DNA of 64,000 nt, taken from contig JASWJB010000004.1 of NCBI GenBank assembly GCA_032433595.1, positions 186,001 to 250,000 of the forward strand, read 5' to 3'. The stretch is from Conoideocrella luteorostrata (lineage: Eukaryota; Ascomycota; Sordariomycetes; Hypocreales; Clavicipitaceae). The notes under the pieces were generated by a model that was given only the letters and a program-made list of their open reading frames with translations, was not told where the DNA came from and searched no databases. Shown here piece after piece: positions 1-10,227 of the stretch (position 1 is the stretch's first letter; every line of letters begins with the position of its first letter). The position numbers were made by a program, and so were the translations under genes.

Positions 1-110
1 ACAGCCCCCTATACAACAAGCCAAAGTAGGTGTATGGACAACTTAGTGCTGAATATGTGCTTATATAGATAAATAAAGTGACGCCCACGTCAACCCACCG
101 GTGGGGTATC

Positions 111-952
111 CTAGTCGAGCTCGTGCCTGACGCTGTTTGGTACCTCATGGACCGTGCTATGCAGTACTGGCGGACTGGAATGGTCCATTGTCATAGGGGA
201 GACGCTTGACGGGACTTTGGGAGGCGCATGGTCAACGTCGTCCTGCTGAGGCTTCTTTTTGCGCCGCAGGAGGAAAAAGGCGGCGGCCCCTACCAACCCT
301 ACAGCTGCCACGCCACCGATGGTGCCGCCAGCGATGGCGCCCACGTTCGAATTGCTTTTATTATCGCTATTATCGCCGCCGCTATTTTGGGTACTGTTTC
401 CACTGTTGTTCCCGCTGCCCGTCGGTGCAGCTGTCGATGACTGAGCGGAAGCAGCACTATACGAAGTGGCCTGTACATTCGTGACAGTTGACGAAGATGA
501 CGGCATGGAAGATGACGTAGAAGGCAGCGGGGAAGATGTGCTACCCAACGAAGAACTGGTAAGCTGAGTGCCGGTTCCGGTAATGCAAGAGTCACTCATG
601 TTAGGGTCGCCTTCGGCACAGCCCCGATCGCAGAAGGAAATGGCCTTGATATCCCCGTTCGGTCCTCCTAAACAGTCGAATAGTGTGTTTAAAACTTTGG
701 TTTGGTCGGTGGGATCTAGCCCCTTCTCGCTGAGCGCCGTGTCAATCTGCTTCCCATAATTGCCTATAATTGCGCCATGCTCGCATTAGTTACGGTAGAG
801 ATGAGATATATGCCGTCAAAGCAACACACACCAATTTTGAGAAGGAAGTATCCGCAATATTTCAACCCTGGCTTGCAGTTGTTCGCAGACGCGAGTGGAA
901 CGACGACAGCCAGAAGGATAATATACAGGCACGTGATGTTCATCTTGGCCAT
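111..952 (-). CDS. Secreted or plasma-membrane protein with Cys-rich head, Ser/Thr-rich stalk and one TM segment
   Basis: Two exons (952-832 and 763-111) joined across a 68-bp intron with GTGTGT donor and TTATAG acceptor give 257 residues without a frame break. The start is the ATG at 952, which opens a hydrophobic signal peptide ending near LASA. A cysteine-rich head follows (CKPGLKYCG motif, then further Cys up to about residue 95), then a long Ser/Thr/Ala stalk typical of O-mannosylated wall proteins, a Gly/Ala/Val membrane helix near residues 180-203, a RRKKK stop-transfer and a short cytoplasmic tail. The topology resembles mucin-like wall sensors or effector-type membrane proteins. I do not recognise a catalytic domain. 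Function is unknown; a surface or secreted role is inferred from topology. Confidence 0.75.
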
Positions 953-1511
953 GTTGAAAGGTTCACTTCTAACTTGAAAGAAGATCGGAAACGACGACCG
1001 ACGTCTGCGGAATACGACGTCGACGTATGGTCACAGCTACTACCTGTCGAGAAAGAAGGGGAGCGGGAATCGGCGCAAGAGAGGGGGAAAAGACCATTAG
1101 GGGCGATCCATCCATCTTATACGGGAATACGCAGTTAATAGTACAGATATGATATACAAGCACGCATGGACTGGGAACCTTGTGACAGCCGAAAAAGGTT
1201 AGCATCATGAACGAAAGGATGAATTGGCAGCTGCTGGTTGGCTCGCTCACGGGAGGATCTCGGCAACTTCCACATATGTCCGTCAGCATGGGTGGGTGGA
1301 TACGAAAAATAAGCCTATCAAGAGCTATTTGCGAAACCACTAGCGATGGGGTCTGATCCAAGCAGATTACTTGTAAATCAGTCAGCATGCTGACAATGAG
1401 ACAAGGCACTAAGCATGGCGCTAATGAAGGCGTCGTGCGACACCTCTTGAGCTCACCTCTGTCTCGGCCTTGCAGCCTACCAGCGCGACTGACGGCTGAT
1501 TGAAACGAACC

Positions 1512-3385
1512 ATGCCAATGACAACGGTGGCGGTTATCGGGACTGGTAAGATGGAACCAAAAACTTGACAAGCCGATCAGAGCTGACCATGGGATGGGCT
1601 TTGACCAGGACCCGCGGGTCTATCTATGCTCAAGACGCTGCGAGAAGACGGATTCGACGCGACCGCGTTCGAGCGCCGTGATAAGGTCGGCGGCTTGTGG
1701 GCCTACTCTGAGAACCCGGAATACACGTCGGCCCTGCCTTGTGAGTGCCGTTCATTTCGTTCCTTGACTTCTTGATGCCGGTTTGAAGGAGGAAGTTGCT
1801 GCGCAAAAACGGCATTGAGGCCAGCGGTTCGCTGATTGAGGCACGCAGGGACTCGCGCAAACCTGAGTAAATATACGTGCGGTTATACTGATTATCCAAT
1901 GCCCGACCGTAAGGAGATTCCCCGTCTGTGTTACTGTAATTTAGTGCTTAGCTTTAGCAGGGTTTCCGTATTATATGAAGCAACACCACTTCCAAGAATT
2001 CATGCAGGAGTATGCGGAGAATTTCAACTTGCTGGACCACATCGTCTTCAATACTACCGTTCGACGTGCCGAGAGGAACCCCGAGAATACAAAATGGCTG
2101 CTTGACATTGTTAGTGGGGTGGATCCGGTAAAGACGGTTGGGTATGACAAGGTGGTCTTTTGTCACGGGTATCAAACGGCTGCTAAGATCCCCAATTATC
2201 CTGGCCAAGAGCAGTATACGGGGACGCTTATCCATGCCCAGAGATACCGGGGGTACGCAGCTCTCGGATTGTTCTGTTCAGTCGTACTCTTGCTGACAGT
2301 GGCGATACAGCCCCGAAGAATTTCAGGGTAAGAAGATTGTCGTGGTTGGGCTATCAAATACAACCAGCGACGTCGTGCCGAATCTGATATCTGTCGCCTC
2401 CCAAGTCTATGTGTCTCACCGCCGAGGCGCTATCCCAGCGGCAAGACTACGCAAGGGTACCCCCGGAGATCTTCTTATTACTTGGCGACGTCGCATCATT
2501 AATCAATGGCTCATGAAAGCCGTTCCGACCCTGCACAGAAAATTATCGGACCAGATTGTCAACTATGCAGCAAAGAGCTTTGCAGGAGTGCCCATCGACC
2601 CGGCTTGGCGTCTTCAACCGTATCCCTCGCTCACCCTCAGACTACCTGGGATGCTAGAGGAGGTGCTGCCTTACTTAGCCGACGGTCGCTTGACCTCATT
2701 ACACGGCATTCGGCGGTTTGTAGGCATGAAGAGCATCGAGTTTGAAGATGGTACGGTTCTTGACGATGTGGATGCCGTAATCTACTGTACTGGGTACAAG
2801 GCAGATTGGTCGGCGGCACCCTTTGTCGAGATGAGCACCCCAACTAGCCACGGCTATGATGGTGCGCCCATGCATCGGCTGTACATGAACCTGTTTCCTC
2901 CACAGTACGCCGACTCCTGTGCCCTGTTGTGCTACTCGGCATTTGGCAAGAACAACGGGTTTTCTTTTAGCGACGTCATGAGTATGGCCATTTCCAACAT
3001 TTGGCGCGGTGTATCATCCGATATGATCCCTAACAAGCCGGAGATGGAACACTGGATTGATGAGCGGCAAGAGTGGGTAGCTTCTCGCTGGGCACTTGAC
3101 AATGCTTGCGACATTAGCATGGTACGCCAGTGGGAGTTCCAGCCGTGGCTCCATGAAGCTGCGGGAACGGGAATGGAAAATCTCGGGTGGGGTTGGAAGG
3201 GCTGGAGATTTTGGCTACAAGATCGAATGATGTCTAACTTGATGAATCATGGCGTTGAGACTGCCCACATGTTCCGCTACTTCGAGACTGGAAAGCGTCG
3301 CACTTGGGCTGGGGCGCGTGAGGCCATCATTCACCAGAACAGGGTGGTGAAAGAGACATTTCCGATAGAAACCACCAAGCCATGA
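1512..3385 (+). CDS. FAD-dependent monooxygenase (flavin-containing monooxygenase family)
   Basis: Five exons (1512-1545, 1609-1740, 1849-1908, 1961-2252, 2311-3385) join in frame to 530 residues. The FAD-binding motif GTGPAGL (about residues 10-16) is split by the first intron. The family continues with KVGGLW, the PMPDRFPYY region, a GTLIHAQRYR segment at the FMO fingerprint position, a second nucleotide-binding stretch VVVGLSNTTSD (about 183-193) and the C-terminal YCTGY (about 333). Such enzymes use NADPH and O2 to oxygenate soft nucleophiles or ketones, often in secondary metabolism. In the second Rossmann motif GLSNTTSD replaces the more usual GxGNS/TxxD, so the cofactor preference deserves care. 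No pathway partner lies adjacent; the flavin oxidase at 10.2 kb is the nearest redox gene. The substrate cannot be inferred. Confidence 0.88.
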
Positions 3386-4216
3386 TCAGACACCACTCAT
3401 GGGGAAGGATACATAGCCTGGATGATGAGGAGAGGTCATCAATACGGTGGAGCGAACTTAAAGCTGCGAGGCGGTTTATGGAGCGTTTTTGTTACAAATC
3501 CCTAGGTACATATGTTAATAACTCACAAGCGATACTATACATTTCAAACTTTAGCCATGGCCTAATGCGTCTTCAAAAGCTGAAATTCTGTCACTCACTA
3601 CTTTGCTGCTGCTGAAGGTGCTACTGACGATGCTGCCGACGATGCTACTGATGATTTTACTGATCAGCTGGTAATATTGATGATTTACTGATTTTACTAT
3701 TATCTTATGTGACTTTTCTTTTTATTTCCCCTCCGGAGAGCCGCCTGCGGCGACCTTATGACCGCCGCAACCCACGCTTACAGGTCAGAGCCATAGAGCA
3801 ATTGTACACAGCGGTAAATAGTAGAAATGGATGAATTGATGGTATCTTATGCCTTCTAAATCCACGGGGATTTCTTCCATTTATGCCTAGAATTTGGATC
3901 GTCTAGTCCGTCGATTTAATTCATTATCCGACGTGCCCTTGCACAACTGAAAACCTCACGCAGCCACCTACCTACCAGCTTGTTTAACTGCTCAATAACT
4001 CCCTCACTAATCTAGCAATGTAAGGCATTAATGTTCCTGACAGAAGCAATTATCTTCCCAATGGCAGAAGTCTAAAGTAACACCTTTGTTAATCTGTAAT
4101 TAGGCGTTATTCTCAATCAAATTGGTCACACATTAAATACCAGGATTAATGCAATAAGAGAAATAAAAATTAGAAACTCTATCTGCCTATTTCCGATGAT
4201 ATTACAGCTCTTTATA
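3386..4216. other. Gene-free stretch with degenerate triplet repeat
   Basis: No convincing coding region. An imperfect GATGCT/GATGATT-like run lies at about 3600-3700. A segment at about 3948-4055 is related to one at about 6258-6335 (see repeats). The rest is AT-rich. Confidence 0.6.
3948..4055 (+). repeat. Degenerate dispersed repeat, copy 1
   Basis: Shares the ordered blocks CTGAAAACCTC, GCAGCCACCT, TCACTAA and TTCCTGACAGAA with 6258-6335, with indels between them. It probably derives from an old mobile element; the element class cannot be told. Confidence 0.45.
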
Positions 4217-4650
4217 TTAAGAAAAAGAATGCACTATAACTCTTCCTGATCTGCATCCAATAGCAATAGTTATTTCTGATATAGTTGAGCGAAAGGGACG
4301 AAACTCTGCTGGCAGCCAAAGGATATTTTCTCTGTTAAATGTGATCCAACGCTCATCCGGGCTGATATCATAGCCGGTATAGTGCGCTTGTACGCTGGTA
4401 GGAGGCTTCGGCGAACTAGTAGCAGTGCATACGGAGACCTGGTCGAGTATAGTAATAGTACCTTCTGTAGTTAAAACACGGTTCATGTCTGGTTCAAATG
4501 ACAAGATGTCCGTAACAACCCCTATTTCAAGCGTTTGCAAGCTCCTGCCGATCTCTGAGCGGTAGATCCGTAACTTCTCATCATAAGAGCTTGATGCTAC
4601 GAGCTGTTAGTCGTGTGAGAAGACCACCGATTTTCATTGGGTAGACCTCA
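4217..4650 (-). pseudogene. NACHT-WD40 (NLR-like) protein, C-terminal remnant
   Basis: The minus-strand frame reads as the tail of a fungal NACHT/WD40 protein: a WD-blade start VVFSHD, then QLVASSSYDEKLRIY, and near the end DISPDERWITFNRENILWLP followed by an AIGCRSGRVIVHSF-type ending, which I recognise as the closing blade of STAND/NWD proteins. The frame is interrupted by TAA (plus-strand positions 4607-4609) just after FSHD, and no NACHT or effector domain is present upstream, so only about the last 140 residues survive. Members of this family act in allorecognition and programmed cell death; this copy should be dead. The identification rests on remembered family patterns, not on a search. 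Confidence 0.65.
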
Positions 4651-6257
4651 GAGGGGGGGGGAATGGAATGCAGATGAAAGGGTAGTCATGACGTTGCTTT
4701 TGCATGGGCGGCATCTCCCATATTGAACAAGATACTGCCGGAAAAAACGAAATGCATGACAAAGAGCAGATTCTCGAACTTTTTCAAACTCGCGCTACAT
4801 TATTGACTGACCACTCATGCGTTTAGTGTAAACCGTACACCGGGTTAGAGGTTGATACATGCCGCGGAATGGCATCGCAGGTGGCAACTTGGCGACTCGT
4901 CGCTTGCAGCAGTGACGCTCAATGTGGGTTAATTTCGTGTTGAAATTAACGTCTTGGACGCTACAAAAGTACGATACTGCCGGCCTGGTCACCTGCCTCT
5001 CTCAAGGCTACCGTGGTTGGTATTGGCCGTTGCAGCCGATCCGGGCCGAAGTGGAGGTTGGAGGACCAATTCTCGCGCCGTCCCGGGGCGCAGCTCGTAA
5101 CCGTCACACCAAGATGACGCCGCCAACGTGCTAAGCCTGCTAGCCAAGCACTCGGATAGCCAGGCTGGGATTCCCATGTTACAGCCGTCCGCACTGGCCG
5201 CGCCGAGGGCAACTGAGTCGCTCGGCAATCAACGAAGTACGTACTCGTAGGTTCGATCAGAGTGTTTGGCAACGCCCGCTGCTCTGAAAGTGAATTGAGT
5301 ACGGAGTACAAGCCAACAGTGGGGCGGGCATAACCAACATTCGCCAGTTAGAAAGTAGTTCAGCAACTTAGCTGCTTTTTAACTAGTGGACTCGTAGGGC
5401 CTCTTGTCACACATGCGCCACAGAACGACCTCGCTTGCAGACACGACCACGTCTTGTGACGGGGAGGTACGTGTACTCCGTACTGTGGAAGAAAAAAAGA
5501 AAAAGAAAAAAAAAGAAGGGCCGAGTGTGTGTCCCGCCAATTGCACTATAAGTCGATCGATGCATTGCAGCCGTCAATGCGTGGTGATCGACACCGTCGC
5601 TACTTCAAGAATGACAAAGACAAGGCACTCGCCGGCCGTTGGAGACTGATCGGCAAGCTCTAAGCCAGGGCTGACCGCTGTTTCGGAGAAGCCGCCAGCA
5701 TTGTTGCCGGGGGCTGGCCACTGGCGCGACTGGTAAGATCTGCTTGTTCACTTCTGCAGTGGGAATAACTGGTTTTCCCGTGTGCAGTGGCCGTTGCTGT
5801 CGGCCATCCCGGCTCCGATTGATAAGATCCGCATAACAGCTCGGCGGGGAAATTATCGTAGATTCAGGACCATCTCGAAGCAGAATCCAGGTCCACTCTC
5901 ACATTTTATTTGGCAGCTTTTAGTGACCCGTCTAGCCTATAGAAACCACAGCAAGAGCGCGCGTCGAAATGAATGACGGTCTCTGATGTAATTGTAGCTT
6001 TGGGACATGTCCGCGATATTAAAGCTGGAGACGGTGCATCAACAGTAGCTTTCCTGATAAAACTTGATAGATATCACATTTCGCATGTCACGACATCGTC
6101 TGATGATAGGGACCTTTGCACAGCCAAAGCCACCCACCACAGGCAAAAGCGGTCATCACGTATCATGCAACGCAACAATCACGAGTAAGATCATGTTCCC
6201 AGAATAATAGTTATCTGTTAGACACTGGCGATGTCCGACGACTTCCGACGACTTCTG

Positions 6258-6335
6258 ACCCAGCTGAAAACCTCCTGCAGCCACCTGTTAGCTTCACTAA
6301 CCTAGCTATTTACGACACTAGTCTTCCTGACAGAA
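6258..6335 (+). repeat. Degenerate dispersed repeat, copy 2
   Basis: Counterpart of 3948-4055, with the blocks CTGAAAACCTC, GCAGCCACCT, TCACTAA and TTCCTGACAGAA in the same order. Confidence 0.45.
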
Positions 6336-7151
6336 CCTATTCTAAGCGCAACAACAGTGCGGAGTATGGAGTACCATGACAGTATGCCCATGTCTGTGGC
6401 GTACTTAGGGGCCATCTTCGCTATCTAGTTAGGATGCTGTATCTCCGAGTGTGACGGATGGTAACAGACTAGGAACTGCCGTTGACATCCGCTGTGGAGC
6501 AACCATCTCTGACGCTTCTTACTGCCGCGCACAAGACCATGACCCTCCTTGGTAGCGGCGAGGCGTTATGCAGAAGGTTATTTTTGTGTTATATATATTT
6601 TTTTCGTCTCTTATGGACTCATCTCAATTTTCGGGTTTGCGCAATGAGGCTTGCTGTATCCTGCCGGAGAACATTGGCCAACGTTTCGACACATGGAAAG
6701 TTATAACATATATCGTGGCATTTAGCACTTTTGGTGGATTAATGCTATAGCCACGTGTGACGACAATGAATACATGCTAGTACGAGTAGTCATGGGCCAA
6801 CGGAACCGTCTTCATTAGCAGCGCCTCATGCGCTGTGCACTTGCTGTGTGGCTGGCCGGAAGGTTTACCTCATTGTGGCGGCAGCCACGAACGCCAGTCC
6901 GCCAACTAGAATGCTGCCTCGGTGTCCCCGTCGCTATTCTTGGTCTGCCCGAGCCTTGGACACTTACCTGCACTATGCAGAAAAATTCGCTTCGTATCCC
7001 ATGTATGGATGAAGCCCTTCACGCAGATCAGTCCCAGTTTGAGATGAGGCGCTCATCACTGCCAACATCACGACAATTCTTGCGGACGATCAATCGCATT
7101 CAGTAGTTGTGAAGTTTTCTTGCGATCGAACCCTCTGGGAAAATTGCCAAG

Positions 7152-7157
7152 TATAAA
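7152..7157 (+). promoter_or_regulatory. TATA box candidate
   Basis: TATAAA about 126 bp upstream of the ATG at 7283. Confidence 0.35.
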
Positions 7158-7282
7158 GATGACTAGAATTTCAACATTTGAGATGCACTTCATACATCTT
7201 TATCTCCCATGCATTACTTCGCTTTATCGACTATCCGCTCGTTTGTTCTTTGGAGCTCATACTGAGCCATCTTCCACTCATC

Positions 7283-8353
7283 ATGGCCTCCGGTTTTAGT
7301 TCTGGAATTGAAGGATACTCCCTGGCTACTGTTATTACTCTCTGTGTCTTCCTATCCATCGCCATAGCCAGTGCTCTGGAACTCACCCTTATCATCTGGG
7401 CCACATTCAAACGCCACTCGGGACTCTATTTCTGGGCTTTTCTGGGCTCCACGTGGGGTGTATTTCCATATTGCGCTGGTTTCATTGTCAAATACTTCTG
7501 TCCTGCCTCAGTTGGCTTTTTGGCTGGCGTCCTGATTTTGATAGGCTGGATATTCATGGTCAGTGGCCAGTCCGTCGTTCTCTGGTCACGTCTTCATCTC
7601 GTCATGACGAGCCGGTTCCGCCTAACAATGGTGAAATGGATCATCATCATCAACGGCTGTCTGATGCACGGAGCCACATGTCCCATGGTCATTGCATCCT
7701 TCTCCAGCAACGCGGATGCCTGGAGCTTGCCATATTCCATCATGGAGAAGATAGAAGTGACGGTGTTTTTTATCCAAGAAGTCGGTATTTCTGGTCTCTA
7801 TATCTATGAGACGAGTCGACTCATGAAAGTTATGTCCGCGATCGATAAGCCGTCGTCGAAACGCAACTGCCTCATGAAACAGCTCATCATAGTCAACTCC
7901 GTTATTATCCTGCTGGACTCCACCATTCTAGCGCTGGAATACGCCGACCATTATCAGATCCAGACGGCTTACAAAGCTTTTGTTTATAGCACAAAGCTAA
8001 AACTAGAGTTTACGATTTTAAACAGCTTGGTTGACTTCACCGTGAGAAAAGGTGGTGGGAATCCAACTGAATACCGCACAACCGCCAACGGGCACAGTGG
8101 TGTTGGAGGACTCCAACCAGCGACAAGCTTACCTACTGGCCCCTTTTGCGACAACGTGGAATTGCACCCAATGGGGGACGTGACCTCCCGAGCGTATGCA
8201 ACGGGGACAACCCCCAGTCGCCCCATCTCGCATGACGGCATTATCATGACGAAAGAGATAACGATACACGAAACGGAGGGCCAAGACGACTTTGACTTTC
8301 ATGGTCAAACAAGACATGCAATCGAGGACAGTTATAGCATATCACATCATTAG
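7283..8353 (+). CDS. Polytopic integral membrane protein, DUF7703 type (copy A)
   Basis: Single-exon frame of 356 residues from the ATG at 7283, preferred over the in-frame ATG at 7178 because the extra 35 residues are not conserved in the second family member at 56854-57651 and the context at 7283 (ATCATGGCC) is better. About seven hydrophobic helices occupy residues 10-245, with the shared signatures GLYFWAFL, GQSVVLWSRLHL, EKIEVTVFFIQE and AYKAFVYSTKLKLE, then a hydrophilic tail of roughly 110 residues rich in Thr, Gly and acidic residues. A TATAAA lies at 7152-7157. From memory this is the fungal DUF7703 family, whose function is not known to me; the seven-helix layout suggests a receptor-like or transport role, which is inference. 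Confidence 0.8.
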   Translation: MASGFSSGIEGYSLATVITLCVFLSIAIASALELTLIIWATFKRHSGLYFWAFLGSTWGVFPYCAGFIVKYFCPASVGFLAGVLILIGWIFMVSGQSVVLWSRLHLVMTSRFRLTMVKWIIIINGCLMHGATCPMVIASFSSNADAWSLPYSIMEKIEVTVFFIQEVGISGLYIYETSRLMKVMSAIDKPSSKRNCLMKQLIIVNSVIILLDSTILALEYADHYQIQTAYKAFVYSTKLKLEFTILNSLVDFTVRKGGGNPTEYRTTANGHSGVGGLQPATSLPTGPFCDNVELHPMGDVTSRAYATGTTPSRPISHDGIIMTKEITIHETEGQDDFDFHGQTRHAIEDSYSISHH

Positions 8354-9536
8354 TGTCTCTAGGTCTTCGAGATATGTGCAAGACCACGAATCACGGCGAG
8401 AGCGAAGGCAATTCCCTGGGATATAAGTATATCTTTATAGCCTGTCAGTTTTTGGTGGTTGATAGTCATTATTTTCTGTAACCTGGGAGGCGCCGTTTGT
8501 CCTACTCGCCGGCAGATTTAGTCGTGTAGGGCCTGATGATATTTAAATTTACGTATCATCGAGTGATATCTTGAATTGGCAAATTTGGCGGATTAAAATA
8601 CAACTTTACCATAGCTTAATGTGTTACATAATATAAGCATTAATTATTTTTTACCGAATGAATATTTAGTGAGGTCACACTTTTACAACTTTGGTGCGGG
8701 GAACATTCAATCCAAAATCATGATGGACATGAAATACATTGAGCCATCTTAGGTTAACCTTGAGCGACTACTCAACGTTGCAGCAGCTCATGTAGCCGCG
8801 AGATCCCATATTGGCAATACCTCCAAGGATGCATAAGATTCTCTCGCAGTGTCTCAGAATGGCTCAAGTCCGACGATGAGAATCAAGTTCTTATATTGCG
8901 TCATCATCACACTCATGCAGTAAATATGTACTGCTTTAGAGAAAAAAAAATAGAATTAAGAAAATTTTGCCCTAGATCCCTCGTTACAGAAACGCGAGCG
9001 CTATGATTACTACTGAATATAAAGATTAGGAGAAAATGACACTGTCTGTCTTATCCGCTTTCCGTCTTACAAGTGTAATTTCTGCGGGTACCTTGTGTAG
9101 GATGGCATGCTATTTGCCTAGCTCTAGAGCCTTTTCTGCTTATACTAGAAGGAGAAGATCAAATCCACGTTTATGGTTAAAGTACACCAATGCATCAATT
9201 AACAGAAGGGTCAAGAAAACGCTCTTTCGAAAGCCCTCAAAACAAAGAAGGCTGCGCAAATTTCAATTCCAATCCTCTCAAACGACCTACTTGTCGGTTT
9301 CAACCGTTCACACCATGGCCCAGGGAGTCATTGTACCAATGCAAAGAGGCGACGCGGCCCTAAACGACAGATCGCTATTGCGGATGGTGATTCTTCGATA
9401 GTGCAGTCTATAGGCACCACTTCCAGCGGCATCCTTTGATCTGTGTCTGAAAGACGACCGGATCCGGGCAGACTGGATTTTGCACGGCTTTATATTGGCT
9501 GTAACTCTGGCCAGCAAGTGGTTGAAGATGCCGTGG
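8354..9536. other. Gene-poor stretch
   Basis: AT-rich at about 8540-8670. A 121-codon basic frame at 9036-9401 has no recognisable domain, so I do not call it a gene. Confidence 0.5.
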
Positions 9537-9950
9537 TGACTCTTGACAATCTTTGTCAATTCGTAGTTGGTTTCATGAACAATACAGACCACATCGTTCT
9601 CGCGGAAGACTGACCGTTGGCAATCTACTTCAACTCGCAGTTAGTTATATAAACAATACAGACCACATTATCTTCGCGGAGGACTAACTCGACAATCCAC
9701 TTCAACTTGCAGTCAGTTTCATGAATAATACACACCATATTATTCTGCGGAAGAGTAACTCTTGACAACATACTTCAACTCGCAGTTAGCTTTATAAATA
9801 ATACACACCATAAAATTCTCGCGGCAAAGTAACTCTTGACAATATGCTTTAACTCGCAGTTAGTTTCCTGAACAATACACACTAGGCGGAAGACTGACCC
9901 TTCACAATCTACATCAACTCGCAGTTGGTTTTATGAATAATACACACTCA
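9537..9950. repeat. Minisatellite, about six copies of a ~65-74-bp unit
   Basis: The block GACTnACTCTTGACAATC...CTTCAACTCGCAGTTAGTTT...GAACAATACACACC...CGCGGAAGA recurs with starts near 9538, 9608, 9682, 9753, 9827 and 9892. Copies differ by substitutions and small indels; the last is cut short at about 9950. No open frame crosses the array. Confidence 0.9.
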
Positions 9951-10227
9951 GAAGTTTACTATAACTTGGTATTGTTGGTCAATGTTCTCCGGCAGGGTAC
10001 AGCCGGCGTTTAGTGTGTTTGTACCATCAACAGATCAGCCTATGAGGGACAACAAAAAAAATTAAAACACAAGATTCCATGCAACTCCGTGCAACACTGT
10101 GTGGGCAGAAAGGAGCCTCTAGGGTGGCCAATATAGATTCAAGCTATTTTTTTTTTTTTTTGGCAACAGTGCCTTGTAAGCCAGGCTGCGCTTCCAGACG
10201 GATATGAAATACCATCATGCCGCCCAT

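Larger units (their letters stand above)
4665..7282. other. Gene-poor stretch
   Basis: Several open frames of 60-116 codons exist (for example minus 5311-4961) but none has recognisable domains or splice support. An A-rich microsatellite lies at about 5489-5515. ACGGAGTAC/TACTCCGT words occur at 5301 and 5474 and a related one at 6359. A degenerate repeat lies at 6258-6335. Confidence 0.55.

Noticed and set aside
969..1571. 200-codon minus frame upstream of the monooxygenase
   Set aside because: It overlaps the first exon of the FMO and has no domain or signal peptide; composition looks like chance.
4961..5311. 116-codon minus frame
   Set aside because: No recognisable motif and it overlaps other open frames on both strands in a GC-richer patch.
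9036..9401. 121-codon basic frame
   Set aside because: Arg/Lys-rich segment suggested a DNA-binding or ribosomal protein, but no family pattern could be confirmed.
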